Source: Jiangella muralis
Lineage (GTDB): Bacteria; Actinomycetota; Actinomycetes; Jiangellales; Jiangellaceae
Reading direction: 5' to 3'
Length of the DNA: 64,000 nt
Assembly (NCBI RefSeq): GCF_001270745.1
Contig: NZ_KQ434755.1
Coordinates: forward strand, 62,001-126,000
Both the position numbers and the translations under genes were made by a program. The notes below the pieces were generated by a model. That model searched no databases, was not told where the DNA came from, and worked only from the letters and a program-made list of their open reading frames with translations. Of the stretch, positions 34,844 through 42,952 are shown piece by piece. How positions within the stretch are numbered: position 1 is the stretch's first letter; the number at the start of each line of letters is the position of its first letter.

Positions 34844-36778
34844 ATGACGACGGAGAGGACGGAACCGGGCGTGGACGGACGGGGCACGGTGGCGGCGGTG
34901 CGGCCGCGGACGGCGGGCCGGTACGAGCCGCTGGGGCTGGGCGAGGTGCGCATCGGCGGGGGCTTCTGGGCCGACCGGCAGCGGCTGAACCGCGACGCGA
35001 TCATCCCGCACTGCGACGAGTGGCTGGAGCGGGCCGGGTGGGTCGAGAACTTCCGCGCCGCCGTCGCCGGCACGCTACCCGCCGCGCGGAAGGGCCGGCT
35101 GTTCACCGACTCCGACGTCTACAAGTACGTCGAGGCCCTGGTCTGGGAGACCGGCCGCGAGCCGGCGCCGTCGTCGGACCAGCGCATTCGCGAGCTGACC
35201 GCACTGTTCCGCGCCACGCTGGAGCCCGACGGCTACCTCAACACGTTCTACGGCCGCGACGGCCAGCCGGAGCGCTACTCCGACCTCGCCTGGGGCCACG
35301 AGCTGTACTGCTACGGCCACCTCATCCAGGCCGCCGTCGCGCGCGCCCGCACGACCGGCCCGGACGACGACCTCGTCGCGCTGGGCGTCGCGGTGGCCGA
35401 CCATGTGTGCGCGACCTTCGCCGACGGCGCCAACCCCGGTCTCTGCGGGCACCCGGAGATCGAGACCGCGCTGGTCGAGCTGTACCGCGTCACCGGCGAG
35501 CGGCGCTACCTCGAGCAGGCCCGCGTCTTCGTCGACCGCCGCGGCCACGACACCCTCGGCGACACCATGTACGGCGGCGCCAGCTACTACCAGGACCGCC
35601 GCCCGATTCGTGAGCTGGACGCGTTCGAGGGGCACGCCGTGCGGGCGCTGTACCTCGCCGCTGGCGCCGTGGACGTCGCGGTCGAGACCGGCGACGACGC
35701 GCTGCTCGACGCCGTCCGCCGTCAGTACGACCGCACGCTGGCCCGGCGTACCTTCCTGCACGGCGGCATGGGCTCGCACCACCACGGCGAGACCTACGGC
35801 GCCGACTTCGAGCTGCCGTCCGACCGCGCGTACGCCGAGACCTGCGCCGCCGTCGCCTCCGTCATGCTGGCGTGGCGGCTGCTGCTGGTCACCGGCGAGG
35901 AACGGTACGCCGACGTCATCGAGCGGGCGCTGTACAACGTGGTGGCCACCTGCCCGGCCGACGACGGCCGCGGCTTCCATTACGTCAACACGCTGCACCG
36001 GCGCGCGCCGAGCCTGGTGCCCGACGCCGACAACCCGAGCCTGTTCCGCACCGGCGGTATGCGCTCGCCGTGGTTCACCACGTCCTGCTGTCCGACGAAC
36101 GTCGCGCGGCTGCTGGCCTCGCTCGGCGGCTATCTGGCGACGGCCGACGACGATGGCGTGCAGCTGCACCAGTACGCGGCCGGCACGGTGTCGGCGGCGC
36201 TGCCCGGCGGCGCGGCGGTGCGGCTCACCGTCACGACCCGCTACCCCGACGACGGCGTCGTCGCGGTGACGGTCGACGCGGCGGATCGGCCGGTCGAGCT
36301 GTCGCTGCGGGTGCCCGGGTGGGCGTCCGGCGCGACGTTGGCGGCTCGCGGCGGTGCGCCCGACCCCGTCGAACCGGGCCGGGTGACGGTCACGGTCGTG
36401 GCGGGCGACGAGGTGGTCCTGACGCTGCCGGTCGCGCCGCGCGTCACCGTCGCCGACCCACGCATCGACGCCGTCCGCGGCTGCGTCGCGGTCGAGCGCG
36501 GCCCGGTCCTCTACTGCGCCGAGTCCGTCGACCAGCCCGACGTCGACCTCGACCTGGTCGCCGTCGCTCCCGGCGTCACCCCGGTCGAGGCCGGTGGTGT
36601 CGTGGAGCTGGCCGGCCTGGTCGCCCCGGCGCCCGACGAAGCCGGCTCGTGGCCGTACGACGGCGCCGAACCGCGCCCGGAACCGCGCGCCGTGACGCTG
36701 CGGCTGACCCCGTACCACTCCTGGGGCAACCGCGGCGTCTCGACGATGCGCGTCTGGCTCCCCGCCGATCCGGCCTGA
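34844..36778 (+). CDS. GH127 family beta-L-arabinofuranosidase-like glycoside hydrolase
   Basis: A 644-residue protein of glycoside hydrolase family 127 (HypBA1 type). The N-terminal YEPLGLGEVRIGGGFW and the helical barrel with LYCYGHLIQAA and GGMGSHHHGETYG are family blocks. The zinc/nucleophile cluster is present: Glu332 and Cys334 (in AYAETCAA), then Cys415 and Cys416 (in TTSCCPTN). This matches the Glu/Cys/Cys/Cys set described in HypBA1. A C-terminal beta domain follows from about residue 480. HypBA1 releases L-arabinose from beta-L-arabinofuranosides linked to hydroxyproline in plant glycoproteins. No signal peptide is present, so it acts on sugars after import by the preceding transporter. 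The ATG overlaps nothing but lies three bases after the permease stop. Confidence 0.92.
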   Translation: MTTERTEPGVDGRGTVAAVRPRTAGRYEPLGLGEVRIGGGFWADRQRLNRDAIIPHCDEWLERAGWVENFRAAVAGTLPAARKGRLFTDSDVYKYVEALVWETGREPAPSSDQRIRELTALFRATLEPDGYLNTFYGRDGQPERYSDLAWGHELYCYGHLIQAAVARARTTGPDDDLVALGVAVADHVCATFADGANPGLCGHPEIETALVELYRVTGERRYLEQARVFVDRRGHDTLGDTMYGGASYYQDRRPIRELDAFEGHAVRALYLAAGAVDVAVETGDDALLDAVRRQYDRTLARRTFLHGGMGSHHHGETYGADFELPSDRAYAETCAAVASVMLAWRLLLVTGEERYADVIERALYNVVATCPADDGRGFHYVNTLHRRAPSLVPDADNPSLFRTGGMRSPWFTTSCCPTNVARLLASLGGYLATADDDGVQLHQYAAGTVSAALPGGAAVRLTVTTRYPDDGVVAVTVDAADRPVELSLRVPGWASGATLAARGGAPDPVEPGRVTVTVVAGDEVVLTLPVAPRVTVADPRIDAVRGCVAVERGPVLYCAESVDQPDVDLDLVAVAPGVTPVEAGGVVELAGLVAPAPDEAGSWPYDGAEPRPEPRAVTLRLTPYHSWGNRGVSTMRVWLPADPA

Positions 36779-36889
36779 CGGGTCGAGGCCGGCCCGACGG
36801 TGCGCGGAGCGTCACGCCGGTCGGTGCCCGTGCCGCGCCAGTGTCCTGAGTGGTTAGTTCGTGGTCGGCGGCGACGACTGATGAGGCGC

Positions 36890-37912
36890 TCACGCGGGCC
36901 GGGCGAGGATGTTGACGGTGGCGCCGAACAGACGTGGGAGAGCGGCCGCGAACGGAACGAGGGCTCGCCGTCCGATGGTGGTCGACGTCGCGCCGACGAG
37001 GGCACGGGTGATCACCTCGTAGCGCCAGGTCAGACGCCGCCACGCCAGCTCGTAGCGGGCTGGCGTGTCGGCGACGATCGCGGCCACTGCGGCCCGGGCC
37101 TGGGCCATGCCCAGTGCCACTCCTTCGCCGGTGAGCGCGTCGACGTAGCCGGCGGCGTCGCCGACCAGGAGCGTGCGGCCGGCGACCCGGTGCAGCGACC
37201 GCTGCCGGAGCGGACCGGCGCCGCGTACCGTCGTCATCGGGCGGCCGGCGATGCGTTCGCGCAGTTCCGGGAAGGCATCGAGGTGCGCGTCGAACTGCGC
37301 ACGCACCCTGGTCAGCACCGCGACGCCGACGAGACCCGGACCGACCGGCGTCACGTACGCCTCGGCCGCCGGTGCCCAGTGCACCTCCACGTAGTCGGTC
37401 CACGGCGCCATCCGGACGTGGGAGCGCAGCCCGAACCGGCGCGCCGACCCGACCGGGACGTCCAGACCGAGGTGGCGGCGGATCGGCGAATGCAGCCCGT
37501 CAGCGCCGACGAGGTACCGGGCGCGGACGCCGTCGACATCGACCCCATCGGGTGCCTGGACGACCGTCCCGACGGCAGCCGGCACGACGGGGACACCGGC
37601 GTCATCGACCGCCTGGCGCAGCGCGGCGTGCAAGGTCGTCCGCCGGACCCCGCGACCGGGGCCGGCGCGGAAGTCCGCCCCGACCGACCGGGATCCGGAC
37701 ACGTAGCGGATCCCGCGCAGCGACTGCCCCTCCGGGTGCACACCGAGCTGTGTGAGGGCGGCGACGGCGCCGGGCATGAGTCCCTCACCGCACGCCTTGT
37801 CGATCGGCGCGGGACGCGGCTCGTACACCACCACCTCGAGGCCGCTGCGCGCCGCGTAGAGTGCCGCCGTCAATCCGGCCGGGCCGCCGCCGGCGACGAC
37901 AACGTCGATCAC
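36890..37912 (-). CDS. FAD-dependent oxidoreductase, geranylgeranyl-reductase/hydroxylase family
   Basis: A 340-residue flavoprotein. The N-terminal VVAGGGPAGLTAALYAARSG binds FAD, CGEGLMPGAV is the family substrate loop, VGADGLHSPIR is the DG motif and LLVGDAAGYVDALTGEG is the second FAD motif. The family includes geranylgeranyl reductases and aromatic hydroxylases. The GTG start overlaps the methyltransferase stop, and the gene is the last of a minus-strand operon headed by a type III polyketide synthase. Its position resembles srsC, the flavoprotein hydroxylase of the Streptomyces srsABC phenolic lipid operon, so ring oxidation to a quinone is a reasonable role. Confidence 0.88.
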   Translation of the reverse strand: MIDVVVAGGGPAGLTAALYAARSGLEVVVYEPRPAPIDKACGEGLMPGAVAALTQLGVHPEGQSLRGIRYVSGSRSVGADFRAGPGRGVRRTTLHAALRQAVDDAGVPVVPAAVGTVVQAPDGVDVDGVRARYLVGADGLHSPIRRHLGLDVPVGSARRFGLRSHVRMAPWTDYVEVHWAPAAEAYVTPVGPGLVGVAVLTRVRAQFDAHLDAFPELRERIAGRPMTTVRGAGPLRQRSLHRVAGRTLLVGDAAGYVDALTGEGVALGMAQARAAVAAIVADTPARYELAWRRLTWRYEVITRALVGATSTTIGRRALVPFAAALPRLFGATVNILARPA

Positions 37913-38439
37913 GACGCCGTCTCTGGGGTCAGCTCGGTCAACGCGGCGTTCTCCACCGACAGCCGGACGGCGAGCAGGACGGCGTTGAGCGCGGTGAACA
38001 CGACGGCGGTGATCCAGGCCGAGTGCACGAGCGGCAGGGCGAACCCCTCGATCACGACGGCGACGTAGTTGGGGTGACGGAGCCAGCGGTACGGCCCGCC
38101 GTGCACGAGAACGAGGCCGGGCACGACGATCACCCGGGTGTTCCACTGCGGCCCGAGCGTCGCGATGCACCACCAGCGCAACCCCTGGGCCAGCACGACG
38201 AGCGCCAGCATCGTCCAGCCGAGCGCGGGCACGAAGTCCGGCCGGCGGATCCACACCTCCGCGACGGCGCCCACCAGCAGGGCCGTGTGCAGGACGACCA
38301 TGACGGGGTAATGGCCCCGGCCGTACTCGACCCCACCCCGGGCGAAGCTCCAGGCCGCGTTGCGCTTCGACACCACCAGCTCGGCCAGCCGTTCGAGGCC
38401 GACCAGTCCCACCAGCACGGTGAACAGCACGTCAGACAT
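37909..38439 (-). CDS. Isoprenylcysteine carboxyl methyltransferase (ICMT)-family methyltransferase
   Basis: A 176-residue membrane protein with about five hydrophobic segments and the ICMT signature HGGPYRWLRHPNYVAVVIEGFALPL. The family methylates lipid-like substrates with SAM at the membrane. Small members of this type sit beside type III polyketide synthase genes in actinomycetes, like srsB, and O-methylate the phenolic lipid. The start lies three bases after the polyketide synthase stop. Confidence 0.88.
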   Translation of the reverse strand: MSDVLFTVLVGLVGLERLAELVVSKRNAAWSFARGGVEYGRGHYPVMVVLHTALLVGAVAEVWIRRPDFVPALGWTMLALVVLAQGLRWWCIATLGPQWNTRVIVVPGLVLVHGGPYRWLRHPNYVAVVIEGFALPLVHSAWITAVVFTALNAVLLAVRLSVENAALTELTPETAS

Positions 38440-38442
38440 CGC

Positions 38443-39522
38443 TCACCCTCGCAGCAGGACGAGTTCGAGGCAGAATCCCGGGCCCATGGCCAGCATGATC
38501 CCGTACGACCCCGGCCGTGGCGGGCGCAGCTCGAGGGTATCGGCGAGCACGTGCAGCACCGACGCCGACGACAGGTTGCCGATGCGGTCGAGCGAGTCCC
38601 ACGTCAGCGCCAGCGCGTCGTGGTCGACGCCGAGCGCCTCCTGCATGGCCTCCAGCACCTTCGGCCCGCCCGGGTGGCACACCCACCACTCGACGTCCTC
38701 GCGGCGCAGGCCGTGGCCGGACAGGAACCCGTCGAGGTCGTCGCCGACCTGGGTGCGCACCAGCTCGGGCACGTCGGCGCTCAGCACGATGCGCAGCCCG
38801 GTCGCACCGACGTCCCAGCCCATGGCCCGCTCGGTGTCGGCGTAGAGCCGGCTCCGGCTGGCCAGCACGGCGGGCCGGACCCGCCCGGCCGGTGGGTCGA
38901 GGCCGGCGGCGCGTTCGGCGCCCACCGCGACGGCGGCGGCGGCGCCGTCACCGAACAGGCCACTGGCGACGAGGTTGGGGATCGACGCGTCGGCGCGCTG
39001 CACCGTCAGCGAGCACAGTTCGACGGACAGCAGGACCGCGACGTCGCCGGGGTGGCCGAGCAGGTAGTCGTGCACCCGCGCGATCCCCGCCGCGCCCGCC
39101 ACGCAGCCGAGGCCGACGATCGGCACCCGCTTCACGTCGGGGCGCAGCCCGATCCGCCCGGCGATGCGGGCGTCGAGCGACGGGACCGCGAGGCCGGTGA
39201 TGGTGGTCGAGACGATCAGGTCGACGTCACCCGCCGTCAGACCGGCGGCGTCGAGGGCGTCGGTGATCGCCCGGACGCCGAGCTCGACGGCGGCCTCGAT
39301 GAACGCGTCGTTGGAGGCGCCGAAGTCGCTCAGGGCGGCGTAGCGCTCCTTCGGCAGCGCGAGGTGCCGAGTGCTCACGCCGGCGTTGGCGTGGAAGCGT
39401 TCCAGCAGCGCGTGGTCGTACCGGCCGGCCGGGGCGATCATGCCGGCGAACTCCGCCGTCAGATCCGCCTGCGCGTACTTGTGATCGGGTAGGGCACCGC
39501 GAACAGACAGAATGCGCGTCAT
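38443..39522 (-). CDS. Type III polyketide synthase (alkylresorcinol/alkylpyrone synthase type)
   Basis: A 359-residue chalcone-synthase-fold enzyme. The catalytic triad is Cys140 (GLGCVAG), His283 (CHPGGPKVL) and Asn316 (IGNLSSAS). FVSTTITG-like [12 protein letters not shown] and [11 protein letters not shown] at the C-terminus are also typical. It condenses malonyl units onto a starter, usually a fatty acyl-CoA in this subgroup, to make alkylresorcinols or alkylpyrones. The ATG gives the usual family N-terminus. It heads an operon with a methyltransferase and a flavoprotein, and a UbiA prenyltransferase is divergent from it 42 bases away. The product is therefore probably a methylated, oxidised and possibly prenylated phenolic lipid. 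Confidence 0.92.
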   Translation of the reverse strand: MTRILSVRGALPDHKYAQADLTAEFAGMIAPAGRYDHALLERFHANAGVSTRHLALPKERYAALSDFGASNDAFIEAAVELGVRAITDALDAAGLTAGDVDLIVSTTITGLAVPSLDARIAGRIGLRPDVKRVPIVGLGCVAGAAGIARVHDYLLGHPGDVAVLLSVELCSLTVQRADASIPNLVASGLFGDGAAAAVAVGAERAAGLDPPAGRVRPAVLASRSRLYADTERAMGWDVGATGLRIVLSADVPELVRTQVGDDLDGFLSGHGLRREDVEWWVCHPGGPKVLEAMQEALGVDHDALALTWDSLDRIGNLSSASVLHVLADTLELRPPRPGSYGIMLAMGPGFCLELVLLRG

Positions 39523-39564
39523 GGTCAAGTAATACGCCAATTCGGCGGCCTTAAACTTCGGACG
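39523..39564. promoter_or_regulatory. Compact divergent promoter region of the polyketide cluster
   Basis: Only 42 bases separate the start codons of the type III polyketide synthase and UbiA genes. The stretch contains CGCC-AATTC-GGCG (39535-39547), an inverted repeat. With so little space, one or both mRNAs probably have a very short or no leader. Confidence 0.4.
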
Positions 39565-40371
39565 GTGGCGGTAAGAATTGCAGCGGCGGGCCTGGTGCGA
39601 GCCTGCCACCCGGAGCCGACGGCGGCGGTCACCGCGCTGAGCGGGCTGCTGGCGCTGCGCCTCGGCCACGACGCCGCGACTCTCGCCCTCGTCATGGCAG
39701 CCGTGTTCACCGGCCAGCTCACCATCGGCTGGTCCAACGACCTGATCGACGCCGGCCGCGACCGCGCCGTGGGCCGCGCGGACAAGCCGCTGGCCACTGG
39801 CCGTGTGTCGGTTTCGGCGGTGCGCGGCGCGCTGGTCGTCGCGGGGGTCGCGTGCGTGGCCTTCTCGTTGGCTCTGGGGTGGGCCGCAGGATCGTTGCAC
39901 CTGGGCTTGGTCGCCTGTGGCGTGGCCTACAACCTGGTGGTGAAACGTACGGCGCTGTCGTGGTTGCCGTATGCGGTCGCGTTCGGGCTGCTGCCTGCCG
40001 TGGTGAGCCTCGCCCTGGACCCACCTGAGTGGCCGCCCGGCTGGATGGTCGCTGCCGGTGCCCTGCTCGGCGTGGGCGCACACCTCGTCAACGTGCTGCC
40101 CGACCTCGAGGACGACGCCGCCACCGGCGTGCGCGGCCTGCCGCACCGGCTCGGTCCAGCGCGCGCCCGGCTCACGGCGGTGGTCGTGCTGTCCGTCGCG
40201 TCCGCGCTGGTGGTGCTGGGCCCGGGCCGGCCGCCGGCGTGGGCCTGGGGCGGCCTCGGCGTCGTCGGCGTCCTCGTCGTGCTGGCATTGCGTGGCCGCG
40301 GGGCGACCCCGTTCCGCGCGGTGATGGCCATCGCCCTTGTCGACGTCGTGCTGCTGGTGTTGCGCAGCTGA
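39565..40371 (+). CDS. UbiA family prenyltransferase
   Basis: A 268-residue polytopic membrane protein with about eight hydrophobic segments. The first Asp-rich motif is [14 protein letters not shown] and the second is [12 protein letters not shown], the magnesium-pyrophosphate binding sites of UbiA enzymes. The family attaches a prenyl chain to an aromatic acceptor. GTG at 39565 gives a start just before the first hydrophobic helix; no strong ribosome site precedes it. Next to a type III polyketide synthase, the acceptor is probably the phenolic polyketide, but membrane quinone or chlorophyll-like roles cannot be excluded by sequence. Confidence 0.9.
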   Translation: MAVRIAAAGLVRACHPEPTAAVTALSGLLALRLGHDAATLALVMAAVFTGQLTIGWSNDLIDAGRDRAVGRADKPLATGRVSVSAVRGALVVAGVACVAFSLALGWAAGSLHLGLVACGVAYNLVVKRTALSWLPYAVAFGLLPAVVSLALDPPEWPPGWMVAAGALLGVGAHLVNVLPDLEDDAATGVRGLPHRLGPARARLTAVVVLSVASALVVLGPGRPPAWAWGGLGVVGVLVVLALRGRGATPFRAVMAIALVDVVLLVLRS

Positions 40372-40395
40372 ACCCGCGTTGGGTAATGGACTCGC

Positions 40396-41526
40396 ATGGA
40401 CGACCCATGGGACCTCATCGTCGTGGGCGCCGGCCCGGCCGGAGCGGCGGCGGCGCTCGGCGCGCTGACGGCGGCCCCCGGGCTGCGGGTGCTGGTGCTC
40501 GACCGGGCCGCCTTCCCTCGCGACAAGGCATGCGGCGACGGCATCTCGCCGGACGTGACGGATGTGCTGGCCGAGCTCGGCGTACCGGGCCTCCTGGACG
40601 ACTGGGCACCGGTGCGGCGGCTGGAGCTCTCGCACGGCGAACACCGGGTAGCGCGTCCGATGCGGCGACCGGTCCGGGTCGTCCCGCGGGCGGTCTTCGA
40701 CCACCGGCTGCTCGAGGCCGCGATCACAGCCGGTGCCCGCTTCGAGCGTCACCGAGTGCGCACCGTCCGGCAGGAGGCGGGCGGCGTGGCCATCGACGAC
40801 GACCTCACCGCGCGGGTCGTGGTCGGCGCTGACGGCGCCTACTCCGTCGTCCGCCGGGCCGCCGGCGTCCCCGCCGTCCGGCAACGGGCCGTCGCCCTGC
40901 GCGGCTACGTCGCGACGCCACCACGCTGGTCGGGCCGGCAGATCATCGCCTTCGACCAGGAGCATGCGCAGGCCTACGCCTGGTGCTTCGACCGCGGCGA
41001 CGGCCTGGCCAACGTCGGCTACGGTGCGTTCGGCACCGATGGGCTGTCGAAGGCGGCGCTGCTCCGGCGCCTGGGCGAACTGCTGCCCGGCGCGGACGAC
41101 GGGACCGATTGGCGCGGCCACCACCTGCCCCTGTCGTCATGGCGCTGGTCCCAGCCCGACGGCCGCCTCCTGCTGGCCGGCGATGCCGCCGGCCTGATCA
41201 ACCCGATGACCGGCGAGGGCATCCACTATGCGGTGGCGACCGGGGCGCTGGCCGGCCGGGTCACCGCGGCGGCCGTCAGATCGCAGCGGCCGGAGACGGC
41301 CGGTCGCCGGCACCGGACCGAGGTGCGGGCGCTCCTCGGGCGGCACCTGCGACACACGGCCGCGGCGGCTCGGCTGACCGCGGTCCCGGCCGTGTTGACC
41401 GGCGGCATCACGGCAGCCGGCAGGGACCAGGGCGTGTTCGACGACCTGGTCGACCTCGGACTGGGGCAGGGACGGCTGACGCGGCGAGTACTGAGTGGGC
41501 TGGCCCGCGCACTCGCCGGACACTGA
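40396..41526 (+). CDS. Geranylgeranyl reductase family FAD-dependent oxidoreductase
   Basis: A 376-residue flavoprotein related to the one ending at 36890. FAD motifs are [28 protein letters not shown] and [17 protein letters not shown], with the family loop [11 protein letters not shown]. The family reduces prenyl side chains or hydroxylates aromatic rings. It lies 24 bases after the UbiA gene, so it probably acts on the same product, for example by saturating the prenyl chain added by UbiA. The two flavoproteins of the cluster are clearly divergent, so they should have different steps. Confidence 0.88.
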   Translation: MDDPWDLIVVGAGPAGAAAALGALTAAPGLRVLVLDRAAFPRDKACGDGISPDVTDVLAELGVPGLLDDWAPVRRLELSHGEHRVARPMRRPVRVVPRAVFDHRLLEAAITAGARFERHRVRTVRQEAGGVAIDDDLTARVVVGADGAYSVVRRAAGVPAVRQRAVALRGYVATPPRWSGRQIIAFDQEHAQAYAWCFDRGDGLANVGYGAFGTDGLSKAALLRRLGELLPGADDGTDWRGHHLPLSSWRWSQPDGRLLLAGDAAGLINPMTGEGIHYAVATGALAGRVTAAAVRSQRPETAGRRHRTEVRALLGRHLRHTAAAARLTAVPAVLTGGITAAGRDQGVFDDLVDLGLGQGRLTRRVLSGLARALAGH

Positions 41527-41576
41527 CGATGTGGCGCACAGCCGGGCTACTTCTGCTGCGGCTCCTGCGGCCCGCC

Positions 41577-42236
41577 CTAGGACGCCGACCCGGCGACGTC
41601 AACAGTCCTCTGCGCGGGCGCGGCGTAGCGTGCGGCGATCGTCCGAGCTGCTTCGTCGACCACGTGGAACGTCTCGTCTTCGCTGAGCGACCAGTTGCCG
41701 TGGACGAGGCGGGGCCAGAAGACGACAGTAGCGATCATGCCCAGGAACTGCGCTGCCGCCACGTCCGGGTCATCCACGTCGGCGGTTCCCGCAGCGTTCT
41801 CCGCCAGGAGGTAGCGCCGAAGTGCCGCGAGCACGGGTAGCGTGCCGAAATCGAAGGTCCGCTCGCGTAGTTCCGGGAACCTCGGGGACTCGGCGATCAC
41901 GGCCCGGATCAAGTCCGCCATGCGAGGCCGGGACAGCAGCTCCGCGTACGCGAGGCCCAGGACGACCAGGCCCGCTCGGAAGTCTCCGGACGGCGGGTCG
42001 ACGAGCTTTCCTTCAGACGCGTCCCCGGCCGCGAGCACCGTCGCCTCGAAGAGCTCTGCCTTCGTCGGGAACTGCTTGAACAGCGTCGCCCTGGAGACTC
42101 CGGCGCTCTCGGCGACGCGCGCCAGCGAGGTCCGGTCGTAGCCGAACTCGAGGAACAGGCCTGCCGCCGCGTCGAGGATGGCCGAACGGTTGGCCGCAGC
42201 GACCTGCCGGTGGTACGCCGAGAGTTCGCGTGGCAT
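41577..42236 (-). CDS. TetR-family transcriptional regulator
   Basis: A 219-residue repressor. The helix-turn-helix is near residues 28-50, TSLARVAESAGVSRATLFKQF. A helical ligand domain follows. The ATG at 42236 is chosen because it starts shortly before the DNA-binding domain and lies 21 bases from a clear operator. Two copies of a GTGAGTC inverted repeat occupy the divergent region it shares with the DHFR-like gene. It therefore almost certainly represses its own gene and that neighbour. The inducer is unknown. Confidence 0.9.
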   Translation of the reverse strand: MPRELSAYHRQVAAANRSAILDAAAGLFLEFGYDRTSLARVAESAGVSRATLFKQFPTKAELFEATVLAAGDASEGKLVDPPSGDFRAGLVVLGLAYAELLSRPRMADLIRAVIAESPRFPELRERTFDFGTLPVLAALRRYLLAENAAGTADVDDPDVAAAQFLGMIATVVFWPRLVHGNWSLSEDETFHVVDEAARTIAARYAAPAQRTVDVAGSAS

Positions 42237-42256
42237 GCCGCCAGTGTGGCACAGAG

Positions 42257-42274
42257 GTGAGTCGGTTGACTCAC
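42257..42274. promoter_or_regulatory. TetR operator 1
   Basis: GTGAGTC-GGTT-GACTCAC is a perfect inverted repeat with seven-base arms. It overlaps the -35 element of the plus-strand promoter and lies 21 bases upstream of the TetR start. Confidence 0.75.
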
Positions 42275-42294
42275 GACCCAAGGGTCAATACGGT
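42266..42294 (+). promoter_or_regulatory. Promoter of the DHFR-like gene
   Basis: TTGACT (42266-42271) and TACGGT (42289-42294) are spaced by 17 bases, a good -35/-10 pair. Transcription would start near 42301, just before operator 2, so both operators are placed to block it. Confidence 0.6.
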
Positions 42295-42303
42295 CAGCTA
42301 GAG

Positions 42304-42321
42304 GTGAGTCACCTGACTCGC
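42304..42321. promoter_or_regulatory. TetR operator 2
   Basis: GTGAGTC-ACCT-GACTCGC repeats operator 1 with one mismatch in the right arm. Its centre is 47 bases from that of operator 1. It lies at the predicted transcription start of the DHFR-like gene. Confidence 0.72.
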
Positions 42322-42342
42322 CACAAGCAGAAGGAGCCGAAC

Positions 42343-42900
42343 ATGGCCAAGCTCATCTACTCGATGATCACCTCACTCGACGGCTACGCCGAGGCGGCGG
42401 AGGGTGACCTCGGACGGGGGGCCGAGGACGAGGAGGTGCACACGTTCATCGGCGACGTCTTCCGCCACGTGGGCACGTTCCTCTACGGCCGGCGGATGTA
42501 CGAGACGATGGTCTTCTGGGAGACCGCGCACGCCGAGCCGGAGGTGCCGCCGCACATCCTGCAGTATGCCCGCGACTGGCAGGCCGCGGAGAAGATCGTG
42601 TACTCCACGACGCTGGAGTCGGTGTCCAGCGCGAAGACCAGGATCGAGCGGACCTTCGATCCGGACGCGGTGCGCAAGCTCAAGGCCGAAGCCGATCACG
42701 ACCTCAGCGTCGACGGCCCGAACCTCGCGGCCCAGGCGATCGCTGCCGGACTGGTGGACGAGTACCACCTGTTCATCACCACGAGCGTGGTCGGCGGCGG
42801 CAAGCGGTTCTTCCCCGACGGGGTGCGCCTCGATCTCGACCTGGTCGAGGAGCGTGCGTTCGACAGCGGACTCGTCTACGCGCGTTACCGGACCCGTTGA
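42343..42900 (+). CDS. Dihydrofolate-reductase-family protein (RibD C-terminal-like)
   Basis: A 185-residue protein of the DHFR/RibD-C fold. Visible blocks are the N-terminal MITSLDGYAE, FLYGRRMYETM (nucleotide-binding helix), DGPNLAAQAIAAGLVDEYHLF and VVGGGKRFFP. Such stand-alone proteins are reductases that use NADPH, and very few have a known substrate; they are not normal folate enzymes. AAGGAG precedes the ATG. Expression is predicted to be repressed by the divergent TetR protein through two operators, so it is probably induced by a small molecule. Confidence 0.88.
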   Translation: MAKLIYSMITSLDGYAEAAEGDLGRGAEDEEVHTFIGDVFRHVGTFLYGRRMYETMVFWETAHAEPEVPPHILQYARDWQAAEKIVYSTTLESVSSAKTRIERTFDPDAVRKLKAEADHDLSVDGPNLAAQAIAAGLVDEYHLFITTSVVGGGKRFFPDGVRLDLDLVEERAFDSGLVYARYRTR

Positions 42901-42952
42901 TCCCACCCCCGACGCCAGCGATCGCCGCTGACAGGTCTCGAGCCGCGCGGCG

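Noticed and set aside
38443-41124. Extended 893-codon reading of the type III PKS frame
   Set aside because: Only the part from 39522 downward has family motifs. The extension is antisense to the UbiA and flavoprotein genes, which have intact motifs.
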